A stretch of 64,000 nucleotides of DNA from Myxococcota bacterium. Lineage in GTDB: Bacteria > Myxococcota_A > UBA796 > JAFGLY01. Both the position numbers and the translations under genes were made by a program. The stretch covers positions 82,904 through 146,903 of the forward strand of contig JAJRWT010000081.1 in NCBI GenBank assembly GCA_024276675.1. The letters are read 5' to 3'. This document shows positions 16,973 to 25,842 of the stretch, one piece after another. A model generated the notes under the pieces. The model made no database searches. It saw only the letters and a program-made list of their open reading frames with translations, and was not told the origin of the DNA. Each line of letters opens with the position of its first letter. Position 1 is the first letter of the stretch.

Positions 16973-17635
16973 TCAAGACAGGGCCGAGGCGAAGGTGAGC
17001 AGATGGACCGCGGCAGCTCCGGAGTCCAACAATACACTGGCGCAGGTGGACGCGGTGGCTCCGGTCGTGGCAACGTCGTCCACCAACAGCAGGACGGACC
17101 CCGATTCTACGCTGCCCCTCCTCTTGATGGCGCCAGCAATGTTCAAGATCCGCTCCTTCCGGGCAAGACCTGCCTGGGGCAGGGAGTGAGCATGCGCCAG
17201 GTACCTTCTACACGGAAGACCCATGGCCCGGGCAAGAGTCCTGGAAAACGCCCATGGCAGGGAAAAGCCGCGTCGGAGGTTACGCATGTACGTGGAGGGT
17301 ACGGGAACGAGCGCGTCTACGAAGCCCAGGCTGGAGGCAGCAGCCCGCGCCAGGATCCGGGACATCTCCCGGATCAGCAGTGGCTGCGCTCCATACTTGG
17401 CGCAGCGCACCAGTTGCCCCCCCATCCCCTTGTAGGGCAACAGGAACCACGAGCTGCGTATATTGGCGGGAGCATTATCCACAGCCCAGACCTGCCGGGG
17501 AATGGCATCCTGGCAACTGGAACAAAGGCGTGAAGCGGGGCTGGCCGGTTCACCACACAATGCACAGGATGGCAACAGCAGCGCATCCATGACAAAGGCC
17601 GAGTCCTGCCGGAACATGCTCACCGTTCTTTTCAC
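16973..17635 (-). CDS. comF: ComF family phosphoribosyltransferase-like protein
   Basis: 220 residues. N-terminal zinc ribbon with Cys24, Cys27, Cys38 and Cys41 (CALC ... CSSC), and a C-terminal phosphoribosyltransferase fold with the PRPP loop VLLLVDDVATTGATA at about 181-195. ComF proteins take part in DNA uptake in transformable bacteria but are found far more widely. It is the last gene of the run rlmH-comF, 113 nt after rlmH. Confidence 0.88.
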   Translation of the reverse strand: MKRTVSMFRQDSAFVMDALLLPSCALCGEPASPASRLCSSCQDAIPRQVWAVDNAPANIRSSWFLLPYKGMGGQLVRCAKYGAQPLLIREMSRILARAAASSLGFVDALVPVPSTYMRNLRRGFSLPWAFSRTLARAMGLPCRRYLAHAHSLPQAGLARKERILNIAGAIKRRGSVESGSVLLLVDDVATTGATASTCASVLLDSGAAAVHLLTFASALS

Positions 17636-17748
17636 GCCCTACCCTCCTTCCAGTCCTTCCAGCATCGACAAACCTCGACACCCGCCAGGTGATGTCAAGC
17701 CCTTGCGGAACCACGAATGAACCACCTGTGGCAATATCGTCTGCTTGG

Positions 17749-18213
17749 TCAATGGTGGTAAGGATGCCTGTTCATGATGGTGAGCGCCCTGTAGATCTGC
17801 TCGTACAGCAACAACCTGGCCAGCTCGTGGTTCATGACCATTGGTGAAAGAGAGAGAGACAGATCAGCAGCGGCTCTGGCCTGTGGGCCGTGACCGTAGG
17901 GGCCGCCCACGCAAAACACGAGCCTCTTGCAGCCAGCAAGGGAGTAGTTCTGAACAGCGGTGCTGAACTGGAGACTGTCCAGGCCACGCCCCCGTTCATC
18001 CAGCAATACCAATCGATCCCCTGCTCGTAGCAGCTTCAGCACCCGACGGCTTTCCTCGAAACACACACGATCCAAGTCGCCCCGAAAGGGCACAGGTCTT
18101 ACCCGTTGCTCGTCCAGCGGCAGAAAACCGCGGATCCGCCGGGAGTACCGATCCACTCCCTGCTGAACCCAGGACGTGCTCCTCTTCCCCACCACCAGTA
18201 CGAGGATCTTCAA
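17749..18213 (-). CDS. rlmH: 23S rRNA (pseudouridine-1915 N3)-methyltransferase
   Basis: 154 residues, the normal size of the SPOUT methyltransferase RlmH, which methylates the pseudouridine at 23S position 1915 in assembled ribosomes. The knot residues are visible: CVGGPYGHGP, then 'LSLSPMVMNHELARLLLYEQIYRA' and the C-terminal RHPYHH, which corresponds to the NHPYHR/K ending in the family. It follows rsfS after 21 nt, as in many bacteria, and belongs to the ribosome-biogenesis cluster. Confidence 0.95.
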   Translation of the reverse strand: MKILVLVVGKRSTSWVQQGVDRYSRRIRGFLPLDEQRVRPVPFRGDLDRVCFEESRRVLKLLRAGDRLVLLDERGRGLDSLQFSTAVQNYSLAGCKRLVFCVGGPYGHGPQARAAADLSLSLSPMVMNHELARLLLYEQIYRALTIMNRHPYHH

Positions 18214-18234
18214 GTCGTCCCCAGAGTCGCTCTT

Positions 18235-18621
18235 TCAGGCCGTGGATGCCGATAGCCTTTCCTGTGGCGTATTCATCGAAAGGTCGATGCGGGGAGCGTC
18301 GGTCCACAGACCCTCAAGGTCGTAGAAGGGACGCTCGTCCTCATGGAACACGTGCACCACGAGATCTCCAAAATCCAGAAGAACCCATCGGCAGGCTTCC
18401 AGTCCTTCCACCCCTCCTGGCAGATAGTCCAGCTTGGTTCTCAAGTCGCTACAGATGTTATCGGCGATTGCCCGTACCTGCCTGCGATTCGTTCCATGGG
18501 TGATTATGAAAAAGTCACTGTAGGGCACAAGTCCACGTACATCCAGAACCACCAGGTTTTCGGCCTTCTTGGACTGTGCCGAAAGAGCCGCCTGTTTGAC
18601 GAGAGCTAGTGAATCGATGAT
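18235..18621 (-). CDS. rsfS: Ribosomal silencing factor RsfS, apparently with an ATC start
   Basis: 128 residues. RsfS binds uL14 on the large subunit and blocks subunit joining under starvation. The core VVLDVRGLVPYSDFFII and the later 'WVLLDFGDLVVHVFHEDER...YDLEGLW' are diagnostic. The family N-terminus is also encoded (DSLALVKQAALSAQSKKAENL), but no ATG, GTG or TTG precedes it after the in-frame TAA. Instead AAGGAGG stands 5 nt before ATC 18621 and 8 nt before a second ATC, so translation probably starts at ATC. A GTG at 18552 would delete 23 conserved-looking residues and has no ribosome site. Confidence 0.88.
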   Translation of the reverse strand: MIDSLALVKQAALSAQSKKAENLVVLDVRGLVPYSDFFIITHGTNRRQVRAIADNICSDLRTKLDYLPGGVEGLEACRWVLLDFGDLVVHVFHEDERPFYDLEGLWTDAPRIDLSMNTPQERLSASTA

Positions 18622-18698
18622 TTGGTCCTCCTTTTAAGGGTGTTCGTTCGCTGGAGGTTTCCGGAAGATCCCGACACTCGGTCCGACTTCCATGCCAT

Positions 18699-18704
18699 AT
18701 TGTA
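18699..18704 (-). promoter_or_regulatory. Possible -10 element upstream of rsfS
   Basis: TACAAT in the extended context GTGCTACAAT, 78 nt upstream of the ATC start. The same 10-mer lies upstream of the FHA gene starting at 44810. No -35 resembling TTGACA is present. Confidence 0.2.
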
Positions 18705-18760
18705 GCACAGGAACAGCAAGTTGGTTCCATGTCTGCTCCCGGATTTCCGGCCGCTGGGGA

Positions 18761-19507
18761 TTACCTGTTCCTGGCTGCTCCTTTGCGCTTTCTTGAGGGA
18801 ACGCGTATTCCTTGAGGTTCTCCGAATCTTGTGCGCCTGAGCTTCAAGGAAACATGCCTGAGTTCATCTTCTCGGCCCCAGGGGCGCCAGGTGCCATTCA
18901 CTTCGGCAAGAAGCCGAACAGCGCTGGCTTCGTCCAACCACAGATCCCCATCGAGAGAGACCAGTCTTGGTTGGCGTGCTTCCCCGGCGTCCTGGGGAAG
19001 CAGCGACACCCGGTAGCGGCGCGCCCGCCTCCCCTCGATGATGCCCTTCCCCGCCTCGGAGAGAAGCACGTTGTCAAGGAATGGTTCCAGAGCGTCATGC
19101 CATACGTTCCATGAACGCCGCAGCTCCATGCGGTAGGGCTCGGTATCTCGCTGTTTTCCATACCTGTCACCCGACGAGAGAGCCCAGGTAGTACCATCCA
19201 CCACCACGACATCAGTCACCAGGCTCGCGTCCACCGTACGCCGCAGTCGGAAGTCGTCCCACCCCTGCCAGAGGATCTCCGTGTCGTGTTGGACTTCGGT
19301 GTAGGTTCCATCCGGGGCTTCGAACCTACGTATACAGGTTGCTTCCAACCTGTGGGCCCCCAGTCTGGTCACGCTGTCGAAGGTGAGCTGGTCAGAGACC
19401 TGTGGCAGGGTCGGTGACTGATCCTCCCAGTTCCCATCGAAACACCCAGGTACCGAGAACGTGAGCAGTTGGAGAGCACACGCCAACTTGAAGCCACTGG
19501 TCTTCAA
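18761..19507 (-). CDS. Putative lipoprotein within the obg-rsfS cluster
   Basis: 248 residues starting at TTG behind a G-rich GGGAGAG site. A lipoprotein signal ends at VPGC (Cys22). The mature part is beta-rich with many Arg and Trp, and might form a LolA/LppX-like half-barrel ('VTRLGAHRLEATCIRRFE', 'TWALSSGDRYGK', 'RARRYRVSLL'); that fold is a guess from pattern only. It ends in a basic tail (RKRKGAARNR) and TAA. It lies 60 nt after obg, a position where an envelope lipoprotein is unusual. Confidence 0.75.
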   Translation of the reverse strand: MKTSGFKLACALQLLTFSVPGCFDGNWEDQSPTLPQVSDQLTFDSVTRLGAHRLEATCIRRFEAPDGTYTEVQHDTEILWQGWDDFRLRRTVDASLVTDVVVVDGTTWALSSGDRYGKQRDTEPYRMELRRSWNVWHDALEPFLDNVLLSEAGKGIIEGRRARRYRVSLLPQDAGEARQPRLVSLDGDLWLDEASAVRLLAEVNGTWRPWGREDELRHVSLKLRRTRFGEPQGIRVPSRKRKGAARNR

Positions 19508-19567
19508 CTCTCCCCCCCGGGATGGGGAAACCGGCGGACATGTTCTTTCCAGGGGGTGGGTCCTTGA

Positions 19568-20578
19568 TCAGGCCTGCAACCCAAGCCACACCTCGTCCAA
19601 TAGTTCTTTCAATCCGGCTCTGGTCACCGCTGACAACAACCATACCTTTTTCCCGGTCGATTCCTCCAGATCCACTGCGATTGCCTGGGCTTCTTCACGG
19701 GGTAGAACGTCGATTCTGGAGAGTACAAGGATTTCCTTGCGCAAGCTCAATGATGGATCGAAACGTTCCAACTCTTCCCTCAGCACTCGATATCTTTGTG
19801 CCGGTCCGGGCATTCCCTCCGCAAGTGCAGAGACCAGGTGGATTATCAACCTGGTTCTCTGGACATGACGCAGGAACCTGTGCCCCAGGCCAGCCCCCGA
19901 GGCAGCTCCCTCGATGAGCCCCGGGATGTCTGCTATGACCCAGCTCCCCTGGATACCCCTGTCCACCACGCCGAGGTTGGGCACAAGAGTGCTGAAGGGG
20001 TAATCCGCAATACGGGGACGCGCCGATGAAACCGACGCAACCAGCGTGGACTTGCCGGCGTTGGGAAAGCCCACTACGCCGACGTCAGCCAGCAGGCGGA
20101 GTTCCAGTCCCAGGAGGCGCTCTTGGGACGGCCCGCCCGGTGTGGCTTTCCGAGGCGTTCTGTTGGTGGAGGACCTAAAGGACAGGTTGCCCTTGCCAGC
20201 CCATCCCCCCCTGGCCACCAGCAGCTCGGCACCGGGTTGATCCAGATCGGCCAGCAGTTCCCCCAGTCCTGCGTCGTACACAAGGGTGCCGACCGGCACC
20301 TGCACGACCAGGTCTCTCCCGCGCCGGCCCGTCCGTTGCCTGGGCCCGCCATCGCGACCGTTCTCGGCCCTGTAAAGCCTGCTGGTGCGGAAATCGGCCA
20401 AAGTTCCCAGGCCTTCTCTTGCCCTGATGAACACAGAGCCACCGGGCCCGCCGTCTCCACCATCCGGTCCACCGAAGGGAACGAACTTCTCCCGGCGAAA
20501 CGAGACACAGCCAGATCCGCCGCGCCCGCTGACGACCCGTATCTCTGCTTCATCCAGAAACCTGGTACTCACGTCCAC
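19568..20578 (-). CDS. obg: GTPase Obg (ribosome assembly)
   Basis: 336 residues: the glycine-rich OBG fold (1-160) and a GTPase domain, without the C-terminal OCT domain. G1 GFPNAGKST is at 170-178, G3 DIPG at 217-220, G5 SAVT at 316-319. The G4 motif, normally NKxD, reads SRID (287-290), so guanine recognition rests on Asp290 with Ser and Arg in place of Asn-Lys. Obg acts late in large-subunit assembly. GTG 20578 or GTG 20572 may be the start. It follows rpmA, the standard rplU-rpmA-obg order. Confidence 0.93.
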   Translation of the reverse strand: MDVSTRFLDEAEIRVVSGRGGSGCVSFRREKFVPFGGPDGGDGGPGGSVFIRAREGLGTLADFRTSRLYRAENGRDGGPRQRTGRRGRDLVVQVPVGTLVYDAGLGELLADLDQPGAELLVARGGWAGKGNLSFRSSTNRTPRKATPGGPSQERLLGLELRLLADVGVVGFPNAGKSTLVASVSSARPRIADYPFSTLVPNLGVVDRGIQGSWVIADIPGLIEGAASGAGLGHRFLRHVQRTRLIIHLVSALAEGMPGPAQRYRVLREELERFDPSLSLRKEILVLSRIDVLPREEAQAIAVDLEESTGKKVWLLSAVTRAGLKELLDEVWLGLQA

Positions 20579-20673
20579 CTGCCCGGTCTGGCACCGGATT
20601 CAACAAGGTCATGGGAAGCGTACACCGATCCGCCGGTAGGCTGTCACCCGTGGCTGACACGATACGTGCCTTA

Positions 20674-20976
20674 CTACAGTTGGTGCTGGCCCCGGGCGAC
20701 GGCTTCCTGATCCATGGCATTTGCGGCAGGATAGACCGAGACTCGCCTGCGCCCGCCGCGAAAACGCTCGAAACGGACCTGGCCGTCTACCAGTGCAAAC
20801 AGAGTCCAATCCCTGCCTACGCCAACATTTCGCCCGGGATGGAAATGGGTGCCCACCTGCCGAACGATGATGTTGCCCGCACGGACCACCTGGCCATCGT
20901 GCCTTTTCACACCCCTGAACTTGGGCTTGGAATCACGACCGTTCCTTGAACTTCCCTGGCCCTTTTTATGTGCCAT
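20674..20976 (-). CDS. rpmA: 50S ribosomal protein bL27
   Basis: 100 residues. MAHKKGQGSSRNGRDS is the classical bL27 N-terminus, which reaches toward the peptidyl-transferase centre, and 'GNIIVRQVGTHFHPG' is the conserved core. AGGAACAG precedes the ATG. There is no cleavable N-terminal extension of the Firmicutes type. It lies 13 nt after rplU. Confidence 0.97.
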   Translation of the reverse strand: MAHKKGQGSSRNGRDSKPKFRGVKRHDGQVVRAGNIIVRQVGTHFHPGRNVGVGRDWTLFALVDGQVRFERFRGGRRRVSVYPAANAMDQEAVARGQHQL

Positions 20977-20989
20977 CTGTTCCTCGCTC

Positions 20990-21298
20990 TCAGACCTGGA
21001 TGCCCACGATCTGCAGGGTTGTGTAGGAATGGCGGAAACCCACCTTTCGGCGAGTACGCTTACGCCGGCTGTACTTGAAGGCGATGACCTTCTTGCCTCG
21101 GCCATGGTCAAGCACCCTGGCGTGTACCTGGGCTCCGGATACGTACGGGGTTCCGATACGCAGTTCGTCGTCTTTGACGAGAAGTACGCGGTCCAGCACC
21201 AGATCTTCTCCTGGTTCCAGGCCGAGACGGTCTACTCTGATAGACTCACCGGGACTGACGCGGTATTGCCGTCCTGAGGTTTCAACAAGGGCGTACAT
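20990..21298 (-). CDS. rplU: 50S ribosomal protein bL21
   Basis: 102 residues, normal length. MYALVETSGRQYRV at the start and KYSRRKRTRRKVGFRH near the end are diagnostic for bL21. GAGGA lies before the ATG at 21298. It is the first gene of the rplU-rpmA-obg run; 172 nt separate it from the AAA ATPase gene upstream on the same strand. Confidence 0.97.
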   Translation of the reverse strand: MYALVETSGRQYRVSPGESIRVDRLGLEPGEDLVLDRVLLVKDDELRIGTPYVSGAQVHARVLDHGRGKKVIAFKYSRRKRTRRKVGFRHSYTTLQIVGIQV

Positions 21299-21470
21299 GG
21301 GCAAGTCCTCTTCAAGCCAGGCTCCAACCCGGCATGGAAAACAATGGTCGTGCAACGGGTGCTCATCACGCACAGCGCACAGGTCACGGCCACATAGAAG
21401 ATTTGCTCCGAGATGTCAACACCTGGGAGACATCAACTGCCATTTCCGTCCGGAACTCGTACCAGGACCA

Positions 21471-23174
21471 TCATGCAACCCGGGCACCCAGAGCAGCTCT
21501 CAAGCTGTCCAGCCTTGCAAGCACCTTGCGAGACTCCATCTTCTGGTACTCCGCCGGCAGCATCCGCCTGGCGGAAGCTTCGAATACCGCGAGCATCTCC
21601 ATGAATTCCAACATTCGTTCGTCCCTGCTGGGGATTACGTCCTCAAGTGCTTCAAGCAAGTCGCCCTGAGCCAGCTCCTCGCGTTCGTTCTGCCAGGCCA
21701 CCCTGGATGCCGCCAGTAGCACCGCCTCCAGCTCAGCACCGGAATAACCCCTGGTACCCTTGGCCAAAGGCTCCAGGTCCACCCCCTCTTCCATGACCAG
21801 CGAGTTCTTGCGAACCAGGGCCTCCAGGATCAGAAGCCTCTCGGATGCGTTCTCCGGGAAGAAGAACGGGATCTTCAGGTCGAAGCGACCGGGACGCTTC
21901 AGATCGGTGTCCAGCTTGTCGGGCCTGTTGGACATCATGAGGATCACTACCCTGCCCCGGTGGCTGGTGTCGCTCATGAATTCCTTCAGGCGGGCCACCA
22001 CGCGACCGGAGGTCCCACCGTCACCCTCACGACCAGCCGACAAGCTGCGGTCAGCCTCGTCGATTATGAGCAGCACGTAGCCCAGGGCATCCACCACGTG
22101 CAGAATTCGCTCCAGGTTCCCCTCGGTGGAGCCGACCCATTTTTCGCGAAAGTTCTTGAACTTGATGCAGGTCAAACCGCTTTCACGAGCAAAAGCCTCG
22201 GCGACGTAGGTTTTCCCGGTGCCCATGGGCCCCACGAAGATAATCCCCATTGGTACCCGGTTACGCCTCCCTTCCTTGATGGCTGCCGCCACCTGGAGCA
22301 GGTCCCCCTTGATCCTGTCCATCCCCCCCACAAAGGAAAAATCGTGGGACGGTTCCACAAACTCCACCAGCCCGTGACATTCCTGCTCCACGATGACCTT
22401 CTTCCGGGCGCTGACCGTCTGGAAACCGATGGGCTGACCGGACTGCCTTGCTTGCCGGAAGATTCCGCGTATCTGAAATGCCGATAGACCAGCCGTGATC
22501 TCGCAGAAGGAGTGTTCGCTCATCTCGAGAGAAACGCCCCTCGTGGGAAGACTCCCAACGAAGGAGCGACGCTCCTCCAGGTCGGGCAGGGGAATGGAGA
22601 CGCTGGCGATCTGGGGGTTGGACACCACACGTCTGTGTACGTCGGAGGGGTTTTCAGCCACCAGGATCACCAGGTTGTCGGAGTTCAGGAGGGCGGGATC
22701 GTGTGCCCATCTCTGAAGCGCCACCAGGTTTGCCTTGTCGCTGTCGTTCATGAACGCCAGGTCGCCCATGGGGGCGATGGTTTCCGTGTAGTCGATGACC
22801 ACCGCGGCGCGCTGGGCCGGATCGGTCACCAGGCGCTCTATGGCCACCAGGGCTTCGGAGGGGGCACGAGGCAGCACAACCGGCTCCGCACGCCCATCCA
22901 GCATGCTTCGGGCCGCCAGAGCCGTCATGAAGCGCTCACGGTGGCGGTCGGAAGGAAATGCGAATCCTCCGGAACAATTGTAGTAGACTACGATATCCTT
23001 GGTTCTGGACAACAGTCTGTCCAAGAATCCCTTCAGGTTGACATAGGCTGAACCCGACGGATCGGGGTAGAGATCACGCACGTTTCCGTGAAGGAGAAAC
23101 ATGCTCGCCTCGCCGGCAAGATATCTCTGCTTCAATTCCATGGCCCAGGCAGGGAGAAGGGGATCTGGTCGCAT
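21471..23174 (-). CDS. Tandem AAA ATPase with degenerate first module
   Basis: 567 residues. The C-terminal module is a full AAA ATPase: Walker A GPMGTGKT at 315-322, Walker B LLIIDEAD at 368-375, sensor-1 Asn416 in MSNRP, and arginines near 427-430 followed by FDLKIPF. Residues 25-270 look like a second, degenerate module: FLLHGNVRDLY takes the place of Walker A and 'AAVVIDYTETIAP' that of Walker B, with no P-loop lysine. The start at 23174 has GGAGG 9 nt upstream. The second module is near FtsH/Cdc48-type proteins; the target is unknown. Divergent from the reductase gene at 23283. Confidence 0.85.
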   Translation of the reverse strand: MRPDPLLPAWAMELKQRYLAGEASMFLLHGNVRDLYPDPSGSAYVNLKGFLDRLLSRTKDIVVYYNCSGGFAFPSDRHRERFMTALAARSMLDGRAEPVVLPRAPSEALVAIERLVTDPAQRAAVVIDYTETIAPMGDLAFMNDSDKANLVALQRWAHDPALLNSDNLVILVAENPSDVHRRVVSNPQIASVSIPLPDLEERRSFVGSLPTRGVSLEMSEHSFCEITAGLSAFQIRGIFRQARQSGQPIGFQTVSARKKVIVEQECHGLVEFVEPSHDFSFVGGMDRIKGDLLQVAAAIKEGRRNRVPMGIIFVGPMGTGKTYVAEAFARESGLTCIKFKNFREKWVGSTEGNLERILHVVDALGYVLLIIDEADRSLSAGREGDGGTSGRVVARLKEFMSDTSHRGRVVILMMSNRPDKLDTDLKRPGRFDLKIPFFFPENASERLLILEALVRKNSLVMEEGVDLEPLAKGTRGYSGAELEAVLLAASRVAWQNEREELAQGDLLEALEDVIPSRDERMLEFMEMLAVFEASARRMLPAEYQKMESRKVLARLDSLRAALGARVA

Positions 23175-23282
23175 GTCCGAACACCTCCATGATGGCAGAG
23201 GCCACCGCCTCTCCCACCCGACTATCAGCCCCGTGGCCCACCTGGGAGGGCTCTTGCCCAAATCTTCGCCGCCGGATGAGAG

Positions 23283-24065
23283 ATGCTGAAGAGCCGACTG
23301 CTGGTGCTGGGGGCCGGCGGCCTGCTGGGCAGGGCCCTCAGCACGCTCGGGGTGAAGGGAGCCACGAGGCAGGAATGCGACGTGACAAACCCACTGCAAC
23401 GAGAGGCGCTACTGGATCGGCACAAACCTGATGCGGTCTTGTTCTGTGCCGCCATGACCGACCTTGAACGATGCGAAGTTGATCCTGCGTCCGACAGGGT
23501 GAACGTTGAAGCTCCCCTTGCATGGGCCAGGCGCCTTCCAATCTGGTTCATCAGCAGCAACTACGTGTTTTCCGGGCCTGGCCCCCACCTGGTTGATTCT
23601 CCCGTGGCACCCATCCAGCGATATGGGATGCAAAAAGCAACCGTGGAAAAACTCCTGCTGGCAGAAGGCTCACATGTGATCCGTACCGGCTGGCTCATCG
23701 GCCCCGGCGGGCGCAATTTCGGCTCCCGGCTCTCAGGACTGCTGTCCAAGGGCCCCGTGCGTGCCGCCGAAGACCAGTTGATCCAACCAACCTGGGCCCC
23801 GGACCTGGCGGGCTGGTTGTTGGAAAACCTGCCGGAAGGTCTGTGCCACGCCATAGGCAGGCGTGAAACGACCTGGGCGGATCTCGCCATGGAGATTGCC
23901 CACCACATGCAGCTTTCCAAGAGGGTAATACCCACACCAACAGCAGAAACCCACAGGCTGGCAAGGCGCCCGCTGGATGCAAGACTATCACCAGCCCTGC
24001 TTCCCGGTTACTCCAGGTACATCCGCAGGCTGTCGGATCCATCGCGGATGAGCAGGGAATACTGA
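23283..24065 (+). CDS. RmlD-like NAD(P)-dependent sugar reductase
   Basis: 260 residues, short-chain dehydrogenase of the dTDP-4-dehydrorhamnose reductase group. Rossmann motif GAGGLLG at 10-16, 'SSNYVFSG' at 91-98 and the catalytic Tyr114-x3-Lys118 (YGMQK). It is about 30 residues shorter than typical RmlD, mostly in the C-terminal substrate domain, and no rmlA, B or C genes are near, so rhamnose synthesis is not assured. The ATG follows GGATGAGAG. The UbiB-family gene starts 12 nt after its stop. Confidence 0.85.
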   Translation: MLKSRLLVLGAGGLLGRALSTLGVKGATRQECDVTNPLQREALLDRHKPDAVLFCAAMTDLERCEVDPASDRVNVEAPLAWARRLPIWFISSNYVFSGPGPHLVDSPVAPIQRYGMQKATVEKLLLAEGSHVIRTGWLIGPGGRNFGSRLSGLLSKGPVRAAEDQLIQPTWAPDLAGWLLENLPEGLCHAIGRRETTWADLAMEIAHHMQLSKRVIPTPTAETHRLARRPLDARLSPALLPGYSRYIRRLSDPSRMSREY

Positions 24066-24076
24066 ACACCGGCTCC

Positions 24077-25774
24077 ATGAAAGCAGGCACGTGGACAATG
24101 CGTATCGTCCGTCCAGTCGTACAGACAACCATCACCCTCCAGGAAACCGTCAGGGATCTGGGCCGCTTGCGCGAGGTGGCGTCGGTCCTCGTACGCCACG
24201 GCCTGGGGGCACTCATCGCCGGGTTGAACATACCCGGCATCAGGGCGGGGCCAGGCAATCTGCAGACCACGCCGGAACGCGTCCGTGACGCACTCCAGGC
24301 CCTGGGGCCCACGTTCATAAAGTTCGGGCAGATCCTGAGCACTCGTCCGGACATCGTCCCACCCAGGTATATCGAGGCCCTGCAATCCCTACAGGACGAC
24401 GTCGCCCCGATTTCCCTGGAAGAGGTCTCTGGACAGATCCGCAGCTCTCTGGGCGACGACTGGGAAAAACTCATCCTTGACATGGACGAAACCCCGATTG
24501 CCACAGGGAGCATCGCCCAGGTTCACAGGGCACGTCTCGCCCCGGATCGAGATGTGGTCGTGAAGGTGCTCCGTCCACGAATCCACGAAACCATCAGGGC
24601 TGATATCTCCATACTCAACCTTCTCGCGCACAGGCTCCTCGTGGAGTTTCCGGAAGCCACCTACTTCGATCCCCTGGGCATCCTCTCCGAGTTCGAACGG
24701 TCCATTCACCACGAGACGGACCTGAAGACAGAGGCAGCAAACCTGAAGCGTTTCCGCGAAAACTTCCAGGACCACCCCCAGGTGTTCATTCCCCGTGCCT
24801 ACGACGAAGCCACGTCCAGCACCGTCCTCACCATGGACCACGTGAAGGGCCTGCGCATCAGGGAAGCCAGGGAACACGGGGTGGACATGGAGACCGTGGG
24901 CAGGAACTACCTGTCTGCCGCCTACAAGATGATCTTCGATGACGGCTTCTTTCACGGCGATCTGCACCCAGGCAACGTGTTCGTGATGCCCGACGGCAGG
25001 CTGGGGCTCATCGATTTTGGCATGGTCGGGCGCCTGACCCCCGAAATGAAAGACAACCTCGTGGCCATCCTGTTTGCCCTGGAACGGGGAGACCTGCGGA
25101 GCATCAGCCGCATCTACTTCGATGTTGGTATCAAGACCGTCAGGGTGGACTACGACGCCTTCGAACGCGACGTGATGAACGTCATGGAACAGAACTGGAT
25201 GGGCCAGTCCATGAAGGACATCCAGGTGGGGCGCTTTCTCAAGGAGTTGGCCGACGGCGCAATAAAGCACCGGGTGCGGGCTCCTCCCGACTACACGATG
25301 TTCTTCAAGGCAATCTTGACTACGGAAGGTCTGGCCAAGTCCCTCATCGCCGAGATCGATCCCATCAAGGAAGTCAAGCCCTTTATCGACAGGTTGATCA
25401 AAAACCGCTTCCATCCTGACCGTTTCAAAGACGAGCTGTTCTACCACAGCGTGGTTCTTCGTTCCCTCGAGCGCAGGATCCCCACCACCATCACGCAGTT
25501 GCTGGACGATATCCAGCAACAGCGTCTCACCCTGAACGTGGTGCCGCAGCCACCCGCCTCGACGCGACGAGCCGAAAACAGGCGCCACACCCAGACCCTC
25601 CTGGCGGGAATGTCCATGGCCAGCCTGCTGGCAGGAACCATTTCTCTATACATGGACGCTCCGAAATGGCTGGTTCTGGCCGGCCTTCCCTACCTTTCCA
25701 TCGGCCTGTTCACCTCCTCGCTGGTCTTCTGGTGTTGGACCTTGTTGCTCCTCTTTCGTGGCCGTAATTCTTGA
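24077..25774 (+). CDS. ABC1/UbiB family atypical kinase
   Basis: 565 residues. The signature elements are all present: KFGQ (82-85) in the N-terminal extension, the Ala/Gly-rich loop in TGSIAQVHRA in place of a normal P-loop, HGDLHPGN and the IDFGMVGR metal-binding segment. Two membrane helices close the protein, as in UbiB. UbiB/Coq8 proteins support ubiquinone or other isoprenoid-lipid metabolism, with ATPase rather than protein-kinase activity. The neighbours give no further hint. An alternative ATG lies at 24098. Confidence 0.93.
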   Translation: MKAGTWTMRIVRPVVQTTITLQETVRDLGRLREVASVLVRHGLGALIAGLNIPGIRAGPGNLQTTPERVRDALQALGPTFIKFGQILSTRPDIVPPRYIEALQSLQDDVAPISLEEVSGQIRSSLGDDWEKLILDMDETPIATGSIAQVHRARLAPDRDVVVKVLRPRIHETIRADISILNLLAHRLLVEFPEATYFDPLGILSEFERSIHHETDLKTEAANLKRFRENFQDHPQVFIPRAYDEATSSTVLTMDHVKGLRIREAREHGVDMETVGRNYLSAAYKMIFDDGFFHGDLHPGNVFVMPDGRLGLIDFGMVGRLTPEMKDNLVAILFALERGDLRSISRIYFDVGIKTVRVDYDAFERDVMNVMEQNWMGQSMKDIQVGRFLKELADGAIKHRVRAPPDYTMFFKAILTTEGLAKSLIAEIDPIKEVKPFIDRLIKNRFHPDRFKDELFYHSVVLRSLERRIPTTITQLLDDIQQQRLTLNVVPQPPASTRRAENRRHTQTLLAGMSMASLLAGTISLYMDAPKWLVLAGLPYLSIGLFTSSLVFWCWTLLLLFRGRNS

Positions 25775-25794
25775 AGGCCAAGCTTCGACGTGGC

Positions 25795-25813
25795 TGCCAG
25801 GGCCGGCCTGGCA
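25795..25813. terminator. Perfect palindrome between convergent genes
   Basis: TGCCAGG pairs with CCTGGCA around GCCGG. It sits in the 68-nt gap between the stops of the UbiB-family gene and the HEAT-repeat gene, the place expected for a two-way terminator, though a T-run is missing. Confidence 0.4.
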
Positions 25814-25842
25814 TGGCGGGGGGCCAGCTCAACAACAGGGGG

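Noticed and set aside
24389..25588. 399-codon minus-strand frame
   Set aside because: Antisense to the UbiB-family gene; His/Val-rich shadow.
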